From Bacteroidaceae bacterium (GTDB lineage: Bacteria > Bacteroidota > Bacteroidia > Bacteroidales > Bacteroidaceae): a DNA stretch of 15,074 nucleotides. The stretch lies in contig JAFYYO010000394.1 of the NCBI GenBank assembly GCA_017557475.1, forward strand, positions 1 to 15,074, in the 5' to 3' direction. The notes under the pieces are model-generated. The model was not told where the DNA came from and did no database searches. It saw only the letters and a program-made list of their open reading frames with translations. The stretch's first letter is position 1, and the number at the start of each line of letters is the position of its first letter. Shown here in pieces: positions 6,484-14,901 of the stretch. A program made the position numbers and the translations under genes.

Positions 6484-7653
6484 ATGAAGATTAACGAGCA
6501 TTATACGAACCTGTCGAGCAATTATCTGTTCGCGGATATTGCCAAAAAGGTGAGGGCTTTCAAGGCGGAGAATCCAGAGGCGGAAATCATTAGTCTGGGC
6601 ATCGGAGATGTGACGCAACCGCTTTGTCCCGCTGTCGTTCAGGCGCTTCACAAAGCTGCCGACGAAATGGCTGTGGCTGCGACGTTTCGCGGCTATGGTC
6701 CGGAGCAGGGCTACGACTTTCTTCGCGATGCCATTGTGGAAAACGACTTCCATAGTCGCGGCATCAACATCGAGGCTGACGAAATCTTTGTGAGCGACGG
6801 CGCCAAAAGCGACACGGGCAACTTCCAAGAGTTGTTGGCAGAGGATTGCGTGGTTGCCGTCACAGATCCAGTCTATCCAGTCTATGTGGATTCCAACATC
6901 ATGGCTGGTCGGCATATCGTGAAACTGCCTTGCACGGCCGAGAACAACTTCGTTCCAGCTCTGCCAAAAGAGCGCGTGGATGTGGTTTATCTCTGCTATC
7001 CGAACAATCCGACTGGCACGGTTCTGCCCGGAGAAGAGCTGAAGAAGTGGGTAGATTATGCGCTTGCCAACGATGCACTCATTTTCTATGATGCGGCCTA
7101 CGAAGCATTTATACAGCATGAAGATATTCCGCATAGCATCTATGAGATAGAAGGCGCTAAGAAGTGCGCTATCGAGTTCCACAGCTTCTCGAAAACGGCT
7201 GGTTTCACGGGCGTTCGTTGCGGCTATACTGTTGTTCCAAAGGACTTGCCTGTGCCGCTCAACCAGCTATGGAATCGTCGTCAATGCACGAAATTCAATG
7301 GTACGAGCTACCTCTCGCAAAGGGCTGCGGAGGCGATTTACACGCCCGAAGGCAAGCAACAAGTTCGCTCGACCATCAAATACTACATGAATAATGCCAA
7401 GCTGATGCGCGAGGCTTTGACGGAAATGGGTTTCAAGGTTTACGGCGGCGAAGATGCTCCCTATCTTTGGGTCGGCACTCCAGGCAGTATGAGTAGCTGG
7501 GACTTCTTCGACTGGATGCTTCGCTCGGCTCATGTGGTCTGCACTCCAGGCTCTGGCTTCGGTCCAAGTGGCGAAGGGTTTGTCCGCCTCACCGCTTTCG
7601 GCACTCACGAGAACACAGAAAAGGCACTTCACAGAATTGCAAACAGATTATAA
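6484..7653 (+). CDS. dapL: LL-diaminopimelate aminotransferase
   Basis: This is a PLP-dependent class I/II aminotransferase that makes LL-diaminopimelate from tetrahydrodipicolinate with glutamate as amino donor, bypassing the acyl-intermediate steps (DapD/C/E). Family marks are GIGDVTQPL near the N terminus, [32 protein letters not shown] and the PLP lysine Lys237 in [15 protein letters not shown]. The start [16 protein letters not shown] at 6484 (389 residues) agrees with the family; an upstream in-frame ATG at 6394 lies inside dapF and would add repeat-encoded residues. It sits between dapF and the glutamate synthase genes, and gltB starts 7 bp after its stop. Coupling to gltBD makes sense because glutamate is its amino donor. 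Confidence 0.95.
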   Translation: MKINEHYTNLSSNYLFADIAKKVRAFKAENPEAEIISLGIGDVTQPLCPAVVQALHKAADEMAVAATFRGYGPEQGYDFLRDAIVENDFHSRGINIEADEIFVSDGAKSDTGNFQELLAEDCVVAVTDPVYPVYVDSNIMAGRHIVKLPCTAENNFVPALPKERVDVVYLCYPNNPTGTVLPGEELKKWVDYALANDALIFYDAAYEAFIQHEDIPHSIYEIEGAKKCAIEFHSFSKTAGFTGVRCGYTVVPKDLPVPLNQLWNRRQCTKFNGTSYLSQRAAEAIYTPEGKQQVRSTIKYYMNNAKLMREALTEMGFKVYGGEDAPYLWVGTPGSMSSWDFFDWMLRSAHVVCTPGSGFGPSGEGFVRLTAFGTHENTEKALHRIANRL

Positions 7654-7660
7654 TTAGCTT

Positions 7661-8422
7661 ATGAACAAAGGGTTATATAGCGAGTCTTACGAGCACGATG
7701 CTTGTGGCGTAGGTATGGTGGTCAACATTCATGGCGGCAAGAGTCATGAGTTGGTCGATAATGCGCTGAAGGTTTTGGAGAACATGGAGCACAGAGGTGC
7801 CGAAACTCGCGACAAGACGGGCGATGGCGCTGGCATCATGATTCAGATTCCTCACGAATTCATTCTGCTGCAAGGCATTCCTGTGCCCGAAAAAGGCAAG
7901 TACGGAACAGGTCTCGTCTTCCTCCCTAAAGACGAGAAGTTGCAGCAGGAAATCCTCTCGGTCATCATCGAGGAAATCGAGCGCGAAGGCTTGCAACTGA
8001 TGCATTTGCGAGCTGTTCCAACCTGCCCCGAAGTGCTGGGAGTGGGCGCAAGAGAGGTGGAGCCCGACATCAAGCAGATTTTCGTGACTGGGGTGACCGA
8101 CGAGAAAGTCGCAACCTTCGAGCGCACGCTATATAAGATAAGGAAGCGAATTGAGAACCGCATTGAGGACGAGAATTTCTACATCTGCTCGCTCTCGAAC
8201 AAGAATATCATCTACAAGGGAATGCTGACCAGCGGACAGTTGCGACGCTATTTCCCTGACCTCTCGAACCCCTACTTCACAAGTGGTTTGGCACTCGTTC
8301 ACTCCCGCTTCTCGACCAATACTTTCCCAAAATGGAAGCTGGCACAGCCTTTCCGACTTCTTGCTCACAATGGCGAAATCAACACCATTCGCGGCAACAG
8401 AGGTTGGATGAAGGCGCGTTAA
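7661..8422 (+). CDS. gltB: Glutamate synthase large subunit, N-terminal piece (ends at in-frame TAA)
   Basis: This is the first 253 residues of the glutamate synthase large subunit, covering about the first 60% of the Ntn-hydrolase glutaminase domain. The nucleophile Cys follows HDA in SYEHDACGVGMVVN; in the family a short propeptide before this Cys is removed. Also present are HRGAETRDKTGDGAGIM, RFSTNTFPKWKLAQPFR and HNGEINTIRGNRGW. The piece stops at TAA (8420-8422) right after WMKAR, where relatives continue with Glu-Ser-Val-Leu. The next codons read SVLNSEALGD in the same frame, so nothing else is missing. On its own this fragment would be an incomplete glutaminase domain. The base change could be a real nonsense mutation or a sequencing or assembly error. 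Confidence 0.9.
   Translation: MNKGLYSESYEHDACGVGMVVNIHGGKSHELVDNALKVLENMEHRGAETRDKTGDGAGIMIQIPHEFILLQGIPVPEKGKYGTGLVFLPKDEKLQQEILSVIIEEIEREGLQLMHLRAVPTCPEVLGVGAREVEPDIKQIFVTGVTDEKVATFERTLYKIRKRIENRIEDENFYICSLSNKNIIYKGMLTSGQLRRYFPDLSNPYFTSGLALVHSRFSTNTFPKWKLAQPFRLLAHNGEINTIRGNRGWMKAR
8420..8422 (+). other. Premature stop codon inside gltB
   Basis: TAA occupies codon 254 of an otherwise intact 1,497-codon frame (7661-12151). The family normally has Glu here (KARESVL), so a single G-to-T change from GAA explains it. A GTG at 8426 follows immediately and could restart translation without a frame change. Confidence 0.85.
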
Positions 8423-8425
8423 AGT

Positions 8426-11400
8426 GTGCTCAATAGCGAGGCTCTGGGCGACATCAAGGACATCAGGCCGATTGTGCAGGAAGGCATGAGCGATTCTGCC
8501 AGCCTCGATAACGTCTTCGAGTTCCTGATGATGAGCGGTCTCTCGTTGCCTCAGGCAATGGCAATCTTGGTGCCCGAGAGCTTCAACGACAAGAACCCAA
8601 TCAGCGAAGATCTGAAGTCCTTCTACGAATACCATTCCATCTTGATGGAGCCTTGGGACGGACCTGCCGCTCTGCTCTTTAGCGATGGCCGCTTTGCAGG
8701 CGGAATGCTCGACAGAAACGGCTTGCGTCCAAGTCGCTACACCATCACCAAGAATGGCATGATTGTGGTGGCTTCGGAGGTTGGAGTGATGGATTTCGAG
8801 CCAGGCGAAGTGGTCAGCAAAGGCCGTTTGCAGCCGGGTAAGATTCTGCTCATCGACACCCAAGAAGGCAAGATTTACTACGATGGCGAGATCAAAGAGC
8901 AACTGGCAAAGGCGCATCCTTATCGCGAATGGCTGCAGACGAATCGCATCCAATTGGAGAAGTTGAAAAGTGGTCGTCATGTGGAGAATGCTGTGGAGAA
9001 CCTCGAAAGCAAACTCATCACTTTCGGTTTCGGTCAGGAAGACATCGACAAGACCATCGTTCCGATGGCAACTGCCGGTCAGGAACCTGTTGCAGCAATG
9101 GGCAACGATACGCCTTTGGCCGTTATAAGCGACCGTCCGCAGATACTTTTCAACTACTTCCGTCAGCAATTTGCTCAGGTCACGAACCCCGCCATCGACC
9201 CGATTCGAGAGGAACTTGTCATGAGTTTGACGGAATACATCGGAGCCGTCGGAACAAACATTCTGACTCCCGATGCCTCGAATTGCAAAATGGTTCGTTT
9301 GCCCCAACCAGTCCTCACGAACACGCAACTCGATATCCTCTGTAATATAAGGTATAAGGGCTTCAACACACAGAAACTCCCCATCCTGTTCGAGATTGAG
9401 AAAGGTGCGAGAGGACTTCGCGGGGCTCTCGAGGATTTGTGCAAGAAGGCCGAGACGAGCGTCGATGAAGGTGTGAACTACATCATCCTTTCGGACAGAG
9501 TCATCGACGATAAGCATGCTGCAATCCCAAGTCTGTTGGCCGTTTCAGCCGTTCATCACTATTTGATTAGTGTCGGCAAACGCGTTCAAACGGCTTTGAT
9601 TGTGGAAAGCGGCGAGATTCGCGAAGTGATGCATGCCGCGCTCCTGTTAGGCTATGGAGCAAGCGCGATTTGTCCCTATATGACCTTCGCCGTTCTGGAT
9701 GACCTCGTGAAGAAACACAAGATTCAGGAGGAATATGCGACAGCTGAAGCCAACTATATCAAGGCCGTCGATAAAGGCCTCAAGAAGATTATGTCGAAGA
9801 TGGGTATCTCGACGATTCGCAGCTATCGAGGCGCCAAGATTTTCGAGAGTATCGGATTGAGCGAAGACTTGCTGAGAAGGTACTTCGGCACAGAAGTCAG
9901 CACTATTGGCGGCATCGGACTGAAGGAGATTGCAAGAGATGCGATTCGATTGCACAAAGAAGGTCTCGAAGTCATAGATTCTTCGCTTGACTCTTCACCT
10001 TTACAGAATAATGGGCAGTTCTCTTGGCGAAAAGACGGCATCCTTCATGCCTGGAATCCCGAAACAATTGCCAACTTGCAGATTGCCACTCGACTCGGTT
10101 CGTACAAGAAGTTCAAAGAGTGGGCTGCGATGGTTGACGAGAAAGAGAAGCCCATCTTCATTCGTGACTTCTTTGGCTTCAAAAAGGCCGCAAAGCCGAC
10201 GCCTATCGACGAGGTCGAGCCTGTGGAGAGTATCGTGAAGCACTTCGTAACTGGAGCAATGAGTTTCGGTGCTTTGAGTATCGAGGCTCATGAGGCACTT
10301 GCGCTTGCGATGAATAAACTCGGAACTCGCAGCAATACAGGCGAAGGTGGCGAGGACAATGCTCGCTATCATACTGAAATCGAAGGTGTTTCGCTCTCCA
10401 GCAAGACCAAGCAGATTGCAAGCGGTCGTTTTGGTGTGACGGCAGAGTATCTTGTGAATGCCGAAGAGATACAGATTAAAGTGGCTCAAGGCGCAAAGCC
10501 CGGCGAAGGCGGTCAGTTGCCTGGTTTCAAGGTGAACGACATCATCGCTAAGACGCGAAATGCTATTCCTGGCATCTCGCTCATCTCGCCTCCACCTCAT
10601 CACGATATCTATTCTATCGAAGACTTGGCGCAGCTCATCTTCGACCTAAAGAATATCAATCCGACGGCTGCAGTAAGTGTGAAACTCGTTGCCGAGAGTG
10701 GCGTTGGAACCATAGCAGCAGGTGTGGCTAAAGCAAAGGCCGACCTCATTGTCATTAGCGGTTCTGAAGGCGGAACAGGAGCAAGCCCTGCAAGCAGTAT
10801 GCGCTTTGCCGGCATCTCGCCCGAAATCGGTCTTGCCGAGACACAGCAAACGCTTGTTATGAACGGACTTCGCAATCAGGTTCGTCTGCAAACTGATGGT
10901 CAGTTGAAGACCGCCAAAGACGTCATCATTATGGCGATGCTGGGAGCCGACGAGTTCTCATTCGGTACTTTGCCGCTTATTGTTCTTGGTTGTGTGATGA
11001 TGCGCAAATGCAACACGAATACTTGCCCAGTAGGTGTAGCGACTCAAGACGAGCGCCTTCGTGCTCGCTTCATGGGAAAGTCAGAATATGTGGTCAACTT
11101 CTTCACCTTCCTCGCTGAGCAGGTTCGCGAGTATCTTTCCGAGATGGGCGTCCATAAACTCAAGGACATCATCGGACGAACCGACCTTATCGAAGTAAAG
11201 ACCGATACCGCAACGGATAAGCAGAAGACCATCGACTTTGCCCGACTCCTGCACAAGTCCGAGACAGACAAGGCTCTCTTCTGGGATCGTGGCGAGTTTA
11301 CGCAAGTCAGCGGCGTAAAGGACGAAGAGATTATCCGTACTGCAGCAAAGGCTATTGATAATCAAGAAGAGGTGACGCTCGACTATGCCATCAAGAATAC

Positions 11401-12151
11401 CGACAGAGCTGTTGGCACGATGCTTTCTGGCCTGATTGCCAAGAAGTACGGCGAGGCTGGTCTGCCAGAAGGTACTATCAACATCAAGTTCAAAGGCTCT
11501 GCTGGTCAGAGTTTCGGAGCTTTTGCTGTAAGCGGACTTAGCCTGAAGCTCGAAGGCGAATGCAACGACTACTTCGGCAAAGGACTGAGTGGCGGTTGCA
11601 TCAGCATCATGCCTCCTGTTCGTCGAAGCGAGGACTTCACTCCAGAAGACAATATCATTGCAGGCAACACAGGTCTCTATGGCGCAACCAGCGGCGAACT
11701 TTATGTGAATGGACAAGTTGGCGAACGCTTTGCAGTCCGCAACTCTGGAGCCATTGCCGTCGTCGAAGGTGCAGGCGACCATTGTTGCGAGTATATGACT
11801 GGAGGTCGAGTTGTGGTGCTGGGCAAGACTGGTCGCAACTTTGCTGCAGGTATGAGTGGAGGTGTGGCTTATGTTTATGACCGCGACCACACTTTCGACT
11901 ACTTCTGCAATATGGATATGGTGGAACTCGGACTCGTCGAGGATGCGGCAAGTCGCAAGGAGTTGCTCGAGTTCGTCCGCCGTCATTATCTCCATACAAG
12001 CAGTCCGCTTGCTGGTCGAATGCTCGACGACTGGAACCGTTATGTGGAAGACTTCATCCAAGTCGTGCCCATCGAATACAAGCGCGTCCTCGAGGAAGAG
12101 AAGATGCAGGAACTGCAACGCAAGATTGCAGAAGTGCAACGCGATTATTAA
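8426..12151 (+). CDS. gltB: Glutamate synthase large subunit, remainder (same frame after the stop)
   Basis: This is the rest of the large subunit: the end of the glutaminase domain (DGPAALLFSDGRFAGGMLDRNGLRPSRY), the central domain, the FMN-binding synthase barrel (SVKLVAESGVGTIAAGVAKAKAD, GSEGGTGASPASS), the 3Fe-4S cysteines C1111-x5-C1117-x4-C1122 (numbered on the joined protein) and the C-terminal beta-helix GXGXG domain (about 1250-1496). The reaction is glutamine plus 2-oxoglutarate plus reductant giving two glutamates, with electrons supplied by GltD. All parts beyond the stop are well preserved with no second lesion, which argues for a recent or artefactual stop. If translated separately from GTG 8426, the product would lack the N-terminal Cys and could at best use free ammonia. 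gltD follows after 36 bp. Confidence 0.93.
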   Translation: MLNSEALGDIKDIRPIVQEGMSDSASLDNVFEFLMMSGLSLPQAMAILVPESFNDKNPISEDLKSFYEYHSILMEPWDGPAALLFSDGRFAGGMLDRNGLRPSRYTITKNGMIVVASEVGVMDFEPGEVVSKGRLQPGKILLIDTQEGKIYYDGEIKEQLAKAHPYREWLQTNRIQLEKLKSGRHVENAVENLESKLITFGFGQEDIDKTIVPMATAGQEPVAAMGNDTPLAVISDRPQILFNYFRQQFAQVTNPAIDPIREELVMSLTEYIGAVGTNILTPDASNCKMVRLPQPVLTNTQLDILCNIRYKGFNTQKLPILFEIEKGARGLRGALEDLCKKAETSVDEGVNYIILSDRVIDDKHAAIPSLLAVSAVHHYLISVGKRVQTALIVESGEIREVMHAALLLGYGASAICPYMTFAVLDDLVKKHKIQEEYATAEANYIKAVDKGLKKIMSKMGISTIRSYRGAKIFESIGLSEDLLRRYFGTEVSTIGGIGLKEIARDAIRLHKEGLEVIDSSLDSSPLQNNGQFSWRKDGILHAWNPETIANLQIATRLGSYKKFKEWAAMVDEKEKPIFIRDFFGFKKAAKPTPIDEVEPVESIVKHFVTGAMSFGALSIEAHEALALAMNKLGTRSNTGEGGEDNARYHTEIEGVSLSSKTKQIASGRFGVTAEYLVNAEEIQIKVAQGAKPGEGGQLPGFKVNDIIAKTRNAIPGISLISPPPHHDIYSIEDLAQLIFDLKNINPTAAVSVKLVAESGVGTIAAGVAKAKADLIVISGSEGGTGASPASSMRFAGISPEIGLAETQQTLVMNGLRNQVRLQTDGQLKTAKDVIIMAMLGADEFSFGTLPLIVLGCVMMRKCNTNTCPVGVATQDERLRARFMGKSEYVVNFFTFLAEQVREYLSEMGVHKLKDIIGRTDLIEVKTDTATDKQKTIDFARLLHKSETDKALFWDRGEFTQVSGVKDEEIIRTAAKAIDNQEEVTLDYAIKNTDRAVGTMLSGLIAKKYGEAGLPEGTINIKFKGSAGQSFGAFAVSGLSLKLEGECNDYFGKGLSGGCISIMPPVRRSEDFTPEDNIIAGNTGLYGATSGELYVNGQVGERFAVRNSGAIAVVEGAGDHCCEYMTGGRVVVLGKTGRNFAAGMSGGVAYVYDRDHTFDYFCNMDMVELGLVEDAASRKELLEFVRRHYLHTSSPLAGRMLDDWNRYVEDFIQVVPIEYKRVLEEEKMQELQRKIAEVQRDY

Positions 12152-12187
12152 TGTTCAATGTTCAATCATCAATGTTCAATATATAAG
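12152..12187 (+). repeat. Short TTCAATG repeats in the gltB-gltD spacer
   Basis: The 36-bp spacer consists mainly of TGTTCAATG / TTCAAT repeats (three TGTTCAAT copies). The array ends just before ATATAAG-ATG of gltD. It appears to be a small local repeat within an operon rather than a promoter; no TAnnTTTG is seen. Confidence 0.55.
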
Positions 12188-13603
12188 ATGGGAAACCCGA
12201 AAGCATTTTTGACTGTGCCTCGTAAGGAGGCTGGCTATCGTCCTGTTCACGACCGCATTCACGACTTTGGCGAGGTGGAGCAGACACTCAATACTCGCGA
12301 CCGACAGGAACAGGCAAGTCGTTGTATGGATTGTGGTGTGCCTTTCTGTCATTGGGCTTGTCCGCTCGGGAATAAAGACCCTGAATGGAACGATGCGCTT
12401 TATCGTGGCGAATGGGAAACGGCCTACAAGCTCTTGACGAAGACCAATCCGTTCCCCGAGTTTACAGGTCGCATCTGTCCGGCTCTTTGCGAGAAGGCTT
12501 GCGTGCTTTATCATACGACAGGAGAGGCTGTCACGAATCGCGAGAACGAGGCTGCCATTGTGGAACGAGCTTTCCTTGAGGACTATGTAACGATAGAGCA
12601 ACCCAAGCGAAATGGCAAAAGAGTAGCAGTCGTCGGCTCTGGTCCTGCAGGTCTTGCTGCTGCCAATGCTCTCAACCATAAAGGTTATAAGGTTACAATC
12701 TTCGAGAAGAACGAGGCTGCCGGCGGTTTGCTTCGATACGGCATTCCTAACTTCAAACTGAATAAGAAGATTATCGACCGCAGAATCCGAGTAATGGAAG
12801 CCGAGGGCATCGAGTTCAAGTATAACAGCCCCCTCCCCATCCCTCCCCGAGGGGAGGGTATCGAGAATCTTCTTAAAGCCCTTGATGAACTAAGTAAAGA
12901 CTCCTCCCCCTCGGGGGAGGCCGGGTGGGGGGCTATCGTTATCGCCACAGGCACTCCTACTGCCCGAGACCTAAATGTTCCTGGTCGCGAGTTGAAAGGT
13001 GTTCATCTTGCTCTCGAACTGCTTTCGCAACAGAATCGCGTCTTTGCTGGAATGGAGTTCTCGAAGGAAGAGCGCATCACAGCTAAGGGCAAGGACGTCC
13101 TCGTTATCGGTGGAGGCGATACAGGAAGCGACTGTATCGGTACTGCTCATCGGCAAGGCTGCAAGTCCGTCACCCAGATTGAGATTATGCCGAAGCCGCC
13201 TGTCGGACACAATCCTGCGACTCCTTGGCCCAACTGGCCCGTTATCCTCAAGACCACTAGCAGTCACGAAGAGGGTTGTATGCGTCGCTGGAACATCAAC
13301 ACCCTCGAGTTCCTTGGCGAAGAAGGTCATGTTACGGGAGTCAAAGTGCAGCCTATCGATTGGAAACCCAATCCAGAAGGCGGCAGGCCTATTATGGTCG
13401 AGGCAGGCGAACCAGAAGTCATCAAGGCAGAGCTTGTCCTTCTGGCAATGGGATTCCTGAAGCCTGAACATCCTCAATATCCAGAGAATGTCTTCGTTTG
13501 CGGCGATGCTGCCAACGGAGCTTCGCTTGTCGTCCGAGCCATCGCCTCAGGCCTCGAGACCGCCAAGAAAGTTGATGCCTTTATTTCAAAGATAAAGTCT
13601 TAA
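12188..13603 (+). CDS. gltD: Glutamate synthase small subunit, NADPH oxidoreductase
   Basis: GltD passes electrons from NAD(P)H through FAD and two 4Fe-4S clusters to GltB. The start MGNPKAFLTVPRKEAGYRP is the conserved family N terminus; an ATG 30 bp upstream lies in the repeat spacer. Visible motifs are the Fe-S cysteines in CMDCGVPFCHWACPLGN and CPALCEKAC, the FAD site VVGSGPAGLAAAN, the NADP site VIGGGDTGSDC, and the C-terminal FAD segment FVCGDAANGASLVVRAIASG. At 471 residues it is about 20-25 longer than usual. The excess lies at residues 214-249, where a G+C-rich palindromic element reads through in frame as SPLPIPPRGEG...SPSGEAGWG, between the strand IEFKYN and AIVIATG. The frame is kept, so the protein is probably active. 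The gene end overlaps the convergent acetyltransferase-like gene by 23 bp. Confidence 0.95.
   Translation: MGNPKAFLTVPRKEAGYRPVHDRIHDFGEVEQTLNTRDRQEQASRCMDCGVPFCHWACPLGNKDPEWNDALYRGEWETAYKLLTKTNPFPEFTGRICPALCEKACVLYHTTGEAVTNRENEAAIVERAFLEDYVTIEQPKRNGKRVAVVGSGPAGLAAANALNHKGYKVTIFEKNEAAGGLLRYGIPNFKLNKKIIDRRIRVMEAEGIEFKYNSPLPIPPRGEGIENLLKALDELSKDSSPSGEAGWGAIVIATGTPTARDLNVPGRELKGVHLALELLSQQNRVFAGMEFSKEERITAKGKDVLVIGGGDTGSDCIGTAHRQGCKSVTQIEIMPKPPVGHNPATPWPNWPVILKTTSSHEEGCMRRWNINTLEFLGEEGHVTGVKVQPIDWKPNPEGGRPIMVEAGEPEVIKAELVLLAMGFLKPEHPQYPENVFVCGDAANGASLVVRAIASGLETAKKVDAFISKIKS
12829..12932. repeat. G+C-rich inverted-repeat element inserted in frame in gltD
   Basis: The left half (12829-12858) is a pyrimidine-rich arm plus the hairpin CCCTCCCC-GA-GGGGAGGG. 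The right half (12901-12932) is the mirror image: hairpin CCTCCCCC-TC-GGGGGAGG, then a purine-rich arm. They flank 42 bp. This is the architecture of a bipartite REP/BIME-like element. Its length leaves the gltD frame open and adds about 20 residues at a surface-type position. Confidence 0.75.
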
Positions 13604-14282
13604 TAGCTCTCTGCAAGCCATCCAGGAAGCAGGCTGCTTGTGCTCCGTCCATTTGAACATGATGGAATTGGAAAGACACAGGCAAGGTCGTCTTGAACAG
13701 ACCTTTGCGATACTTGCCCCAAGCCAGGAACGGATTGTTGTAGATGCCGTTGTACTGGTTCACGATGCAGTCGAGTTCCGTCTGAACCACAGCAGAAGTG
13801 CCGATAACCATGTAGCCTTCGAGCGTAGTGTTCTTGCTTTCTTTGGCGGTCTTAACTGTCAGTTCCAGATAATCATGGTTGAATTGCTGCAAATCGTCGG
13901 AGAAAGGAATGTCGCACCAACTGATGCCACCATTGCAATTGCCCACAATAACGTTGATGGCGAGCTTGTCGTAGCGGAACAACTTGCCATTTTCAGGCAA
14001 CACATAGAACTCCTTTACCTGACTCGCAGCTTTGCCGATACACCAGCACATCAGCATATTGAATTTCATTCGAGCCTGCTCATGCTCGGCAGAGCTGATG
14101 CGAGCATCGCTTTGCTCTCGCTTACTCGCAGCCTTGAACTTCAAACCTGACTGCTTGCGGACCTTCAGCAAATGGCTGACGTCAAACGTTTTCATCAGCG
14201 TCACCATCGGCATCGATGATTTCATCCACATGTCGAAGGCATATGCCCGGCTTGTATCTTTAGGGTTGATTTCCTGCTTCAT
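13581..14282 (-). CDS. Chloramphenicol acetyltransferase-like O-acetyltransferase (CatA-like)
   Basis: This 233-residue protein is of the CAT family, which acetylates small molecules with acetyl-CoA as a trimer. The catalytic motif HHxxxDG is intact (F-HHVQMDG-A, His208 as general base, Asp212 structural), preceded by KTTLPVSFQ. The N-terminal pattern (NPKDTSRAYAFDMWM...PMVTL) is typical of a Bacteroidota subgroup not known to give resistance; the real substrate is unknown. Residues 50-74 form a 25-residue charged segment (KAASKREQSDARISSAEHEQ and on) that breaks the usual GLKF-NMLM join. It is encoded by a 75-bp insertion. Without it the length would be about 208, normal for the family. The gene runs convergent to gltD with a 23-bp overlap and has its own promoter. 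Confidence 0.8.
   Translation of the reverse strand: MKQEINPKDTSRAYAFDMWMKSSMPMVTLMKTFDVSHLLKVRKQSGLKFKAASKREQSDARISSAEHEQARMKFNMLMCWCIGKAASQVKEFYVLPENGKLFRYDKLAINVIVGNCNGGISWCDIPFSDDLQQFNHDYLELTVKTAKESKNTTLEGYMVIGTSAVVQTELDCIVNQYNGIYNNPFLAWGKYRKGLFKTTLPVSFQFHHVQMDGAQAACFLDGLQRAIKTLSLK
14059..14143. repeat. 75-bp in-frame insertion with 10-bp direct repeats in the acetyltransferase-like gene
   Basis: TTGAATTTCA (14059-14068) and TTGAACTTCA (14134-14143) differ at one base and lie exactly 75 bp apart, as for a target duplication. Between them is an imperfect dyad around ATGCTCG and CGAGCAT, and TTTGCTCTCGCT, close to TTGCTCTCGCT in the intergenic DNA near 5288. The insert is 25 codons and keeps the frame. 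Confidence 0.65.
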
Positions 14283-14310
14283 CGTTTGATGGATTCCTCT
14301 TTATAATATG

Positions 14311-14318
14311 CAAAGATA
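14311..14318 (-). promoter_or_regulatory. -7 element of the acetyltransferase-like gene
   Basis: On the minus strand TATCTTTG followed by C matches TAnnTTTG, about 28 bases before the ATG at 14282. The -33 region is poor (no TTTG at the right distance), so the promoter may be weak or regulated. Confidence 0.6.
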
Positions 14319-14845
14319 AGCATTTTCGTTTGACTTTGCCTCGTTTTTGCAGAAAAAGTTCCTTTTAATGAAATTGACAAAATGTCATCGAATAGGGCAG
14401 ATTCGCTTACACTTTGAATTTTCATAACCCTCAAAGAAGCGCGTGAAATTGGAAGGCCTGTACCTAGGGTAAGGACAATGAGAGTGCTTCGATTTTCTGC
14501 AACCAATTGAGGATGCAGGGCTTATAAATTTCGACTTCAAAATAGGCTGGTCAAAACCTCTCTTTTGATGTGCAAAAAGACTGATTTTCGCCTGTTTTGA
14601 TGGCCGACTAAACACGTCAAATTGCCAAACTAAGCACGTTATGATTGAAAACACTCCCTGTTATGTTTGCCAACGCTCCCTGTTAAGTTGGCTGACGACC
14701 CCAGTTAAGGTCGTTTTCGAGGCGTTTTCTTATCAAAACGACTCCGTTTCATGTCAAATTCCAAAGTGTCAAATAGAAAGAGAAATGGACAAAAGAGTTA
14801 TCATTTGTCTAATTTCGTTTTGTTCCCATCGACCTTTTATGCTGC
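14319..14845. other. Intergenic region upstream of glnN
   Basis: No protein gene is seen here. It holds the short dyad TGACA-AAA-TGTCA (14375-14387), a small hairpin TCAAAA...TTTTGA near 14550-14570, and the five-unit 22-bp array. The rest is AT-rich without recognisable features. Confidence 0.5.
14601..14711. repeat. Five tandem units of about 22 bp upstream of glnN
   Basis: Units at 14601-14622, 14623-14645 (23 bp), 14646-14667, 14668-14689 and 14690-14711. The shared pattern is TGCCAAC, about 7 variable bases, then GTTAAGTT; the fourth unit is TGCCAACGCTCCC-TGTTAAGTT. Each outer part is dyad-like (AAC...GTT). The same unit type and length occur at 4914-4979. Confidence 0.65.
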
Positions 14846-14869
14846 ATTTCTTGTCCTATGTCAAGAAAA
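14846..14869. promoter_or_regulatory. Candidate operator dyad upstream of glnN
   Basis: TTTCTTG-N8-CAAGAAA within a 24-bp block matching 5392-5415 at 21 of 24 positions; the three differences fall together in the N8 spacer. It starts exactly 80 bp before the -7 element at 14926, as in the dapF promoter. Confidence 0.65.
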
Positions 14870-14901
14870 ATTATAAAATGTGAACATTCTGCACATAAAA
14901 C

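Noticed and set aside
8420..8422. Recoding of TAA as a sense codon or an alternative genetic code
   Set aside because: TAA serves as the normal stop of most genes in the window (dapF, dapL, gltB, gltD), so a code change is not supported.
8129..9517. Long open frame on the minus strand opposite gltB (also 11081-12139)
   Set aside because: It is antisense to well-conserved glutamate synthase sequence and its translation is the usual shadow of a G+C-biased gene.
13581..14282. Chloramphenicol resistance gene
   Set aside because: Although the HHxxxDG motif is present, the sequence looks like a housekeeping CAT-like subgroup in a chromosomal nitrogen locus; no resistance can be claimed.
14601..14711. 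CRISPR array
   Set aside because: The units are 22 bp, degenerate and directly adjoining, with no spacers and no cas genes.
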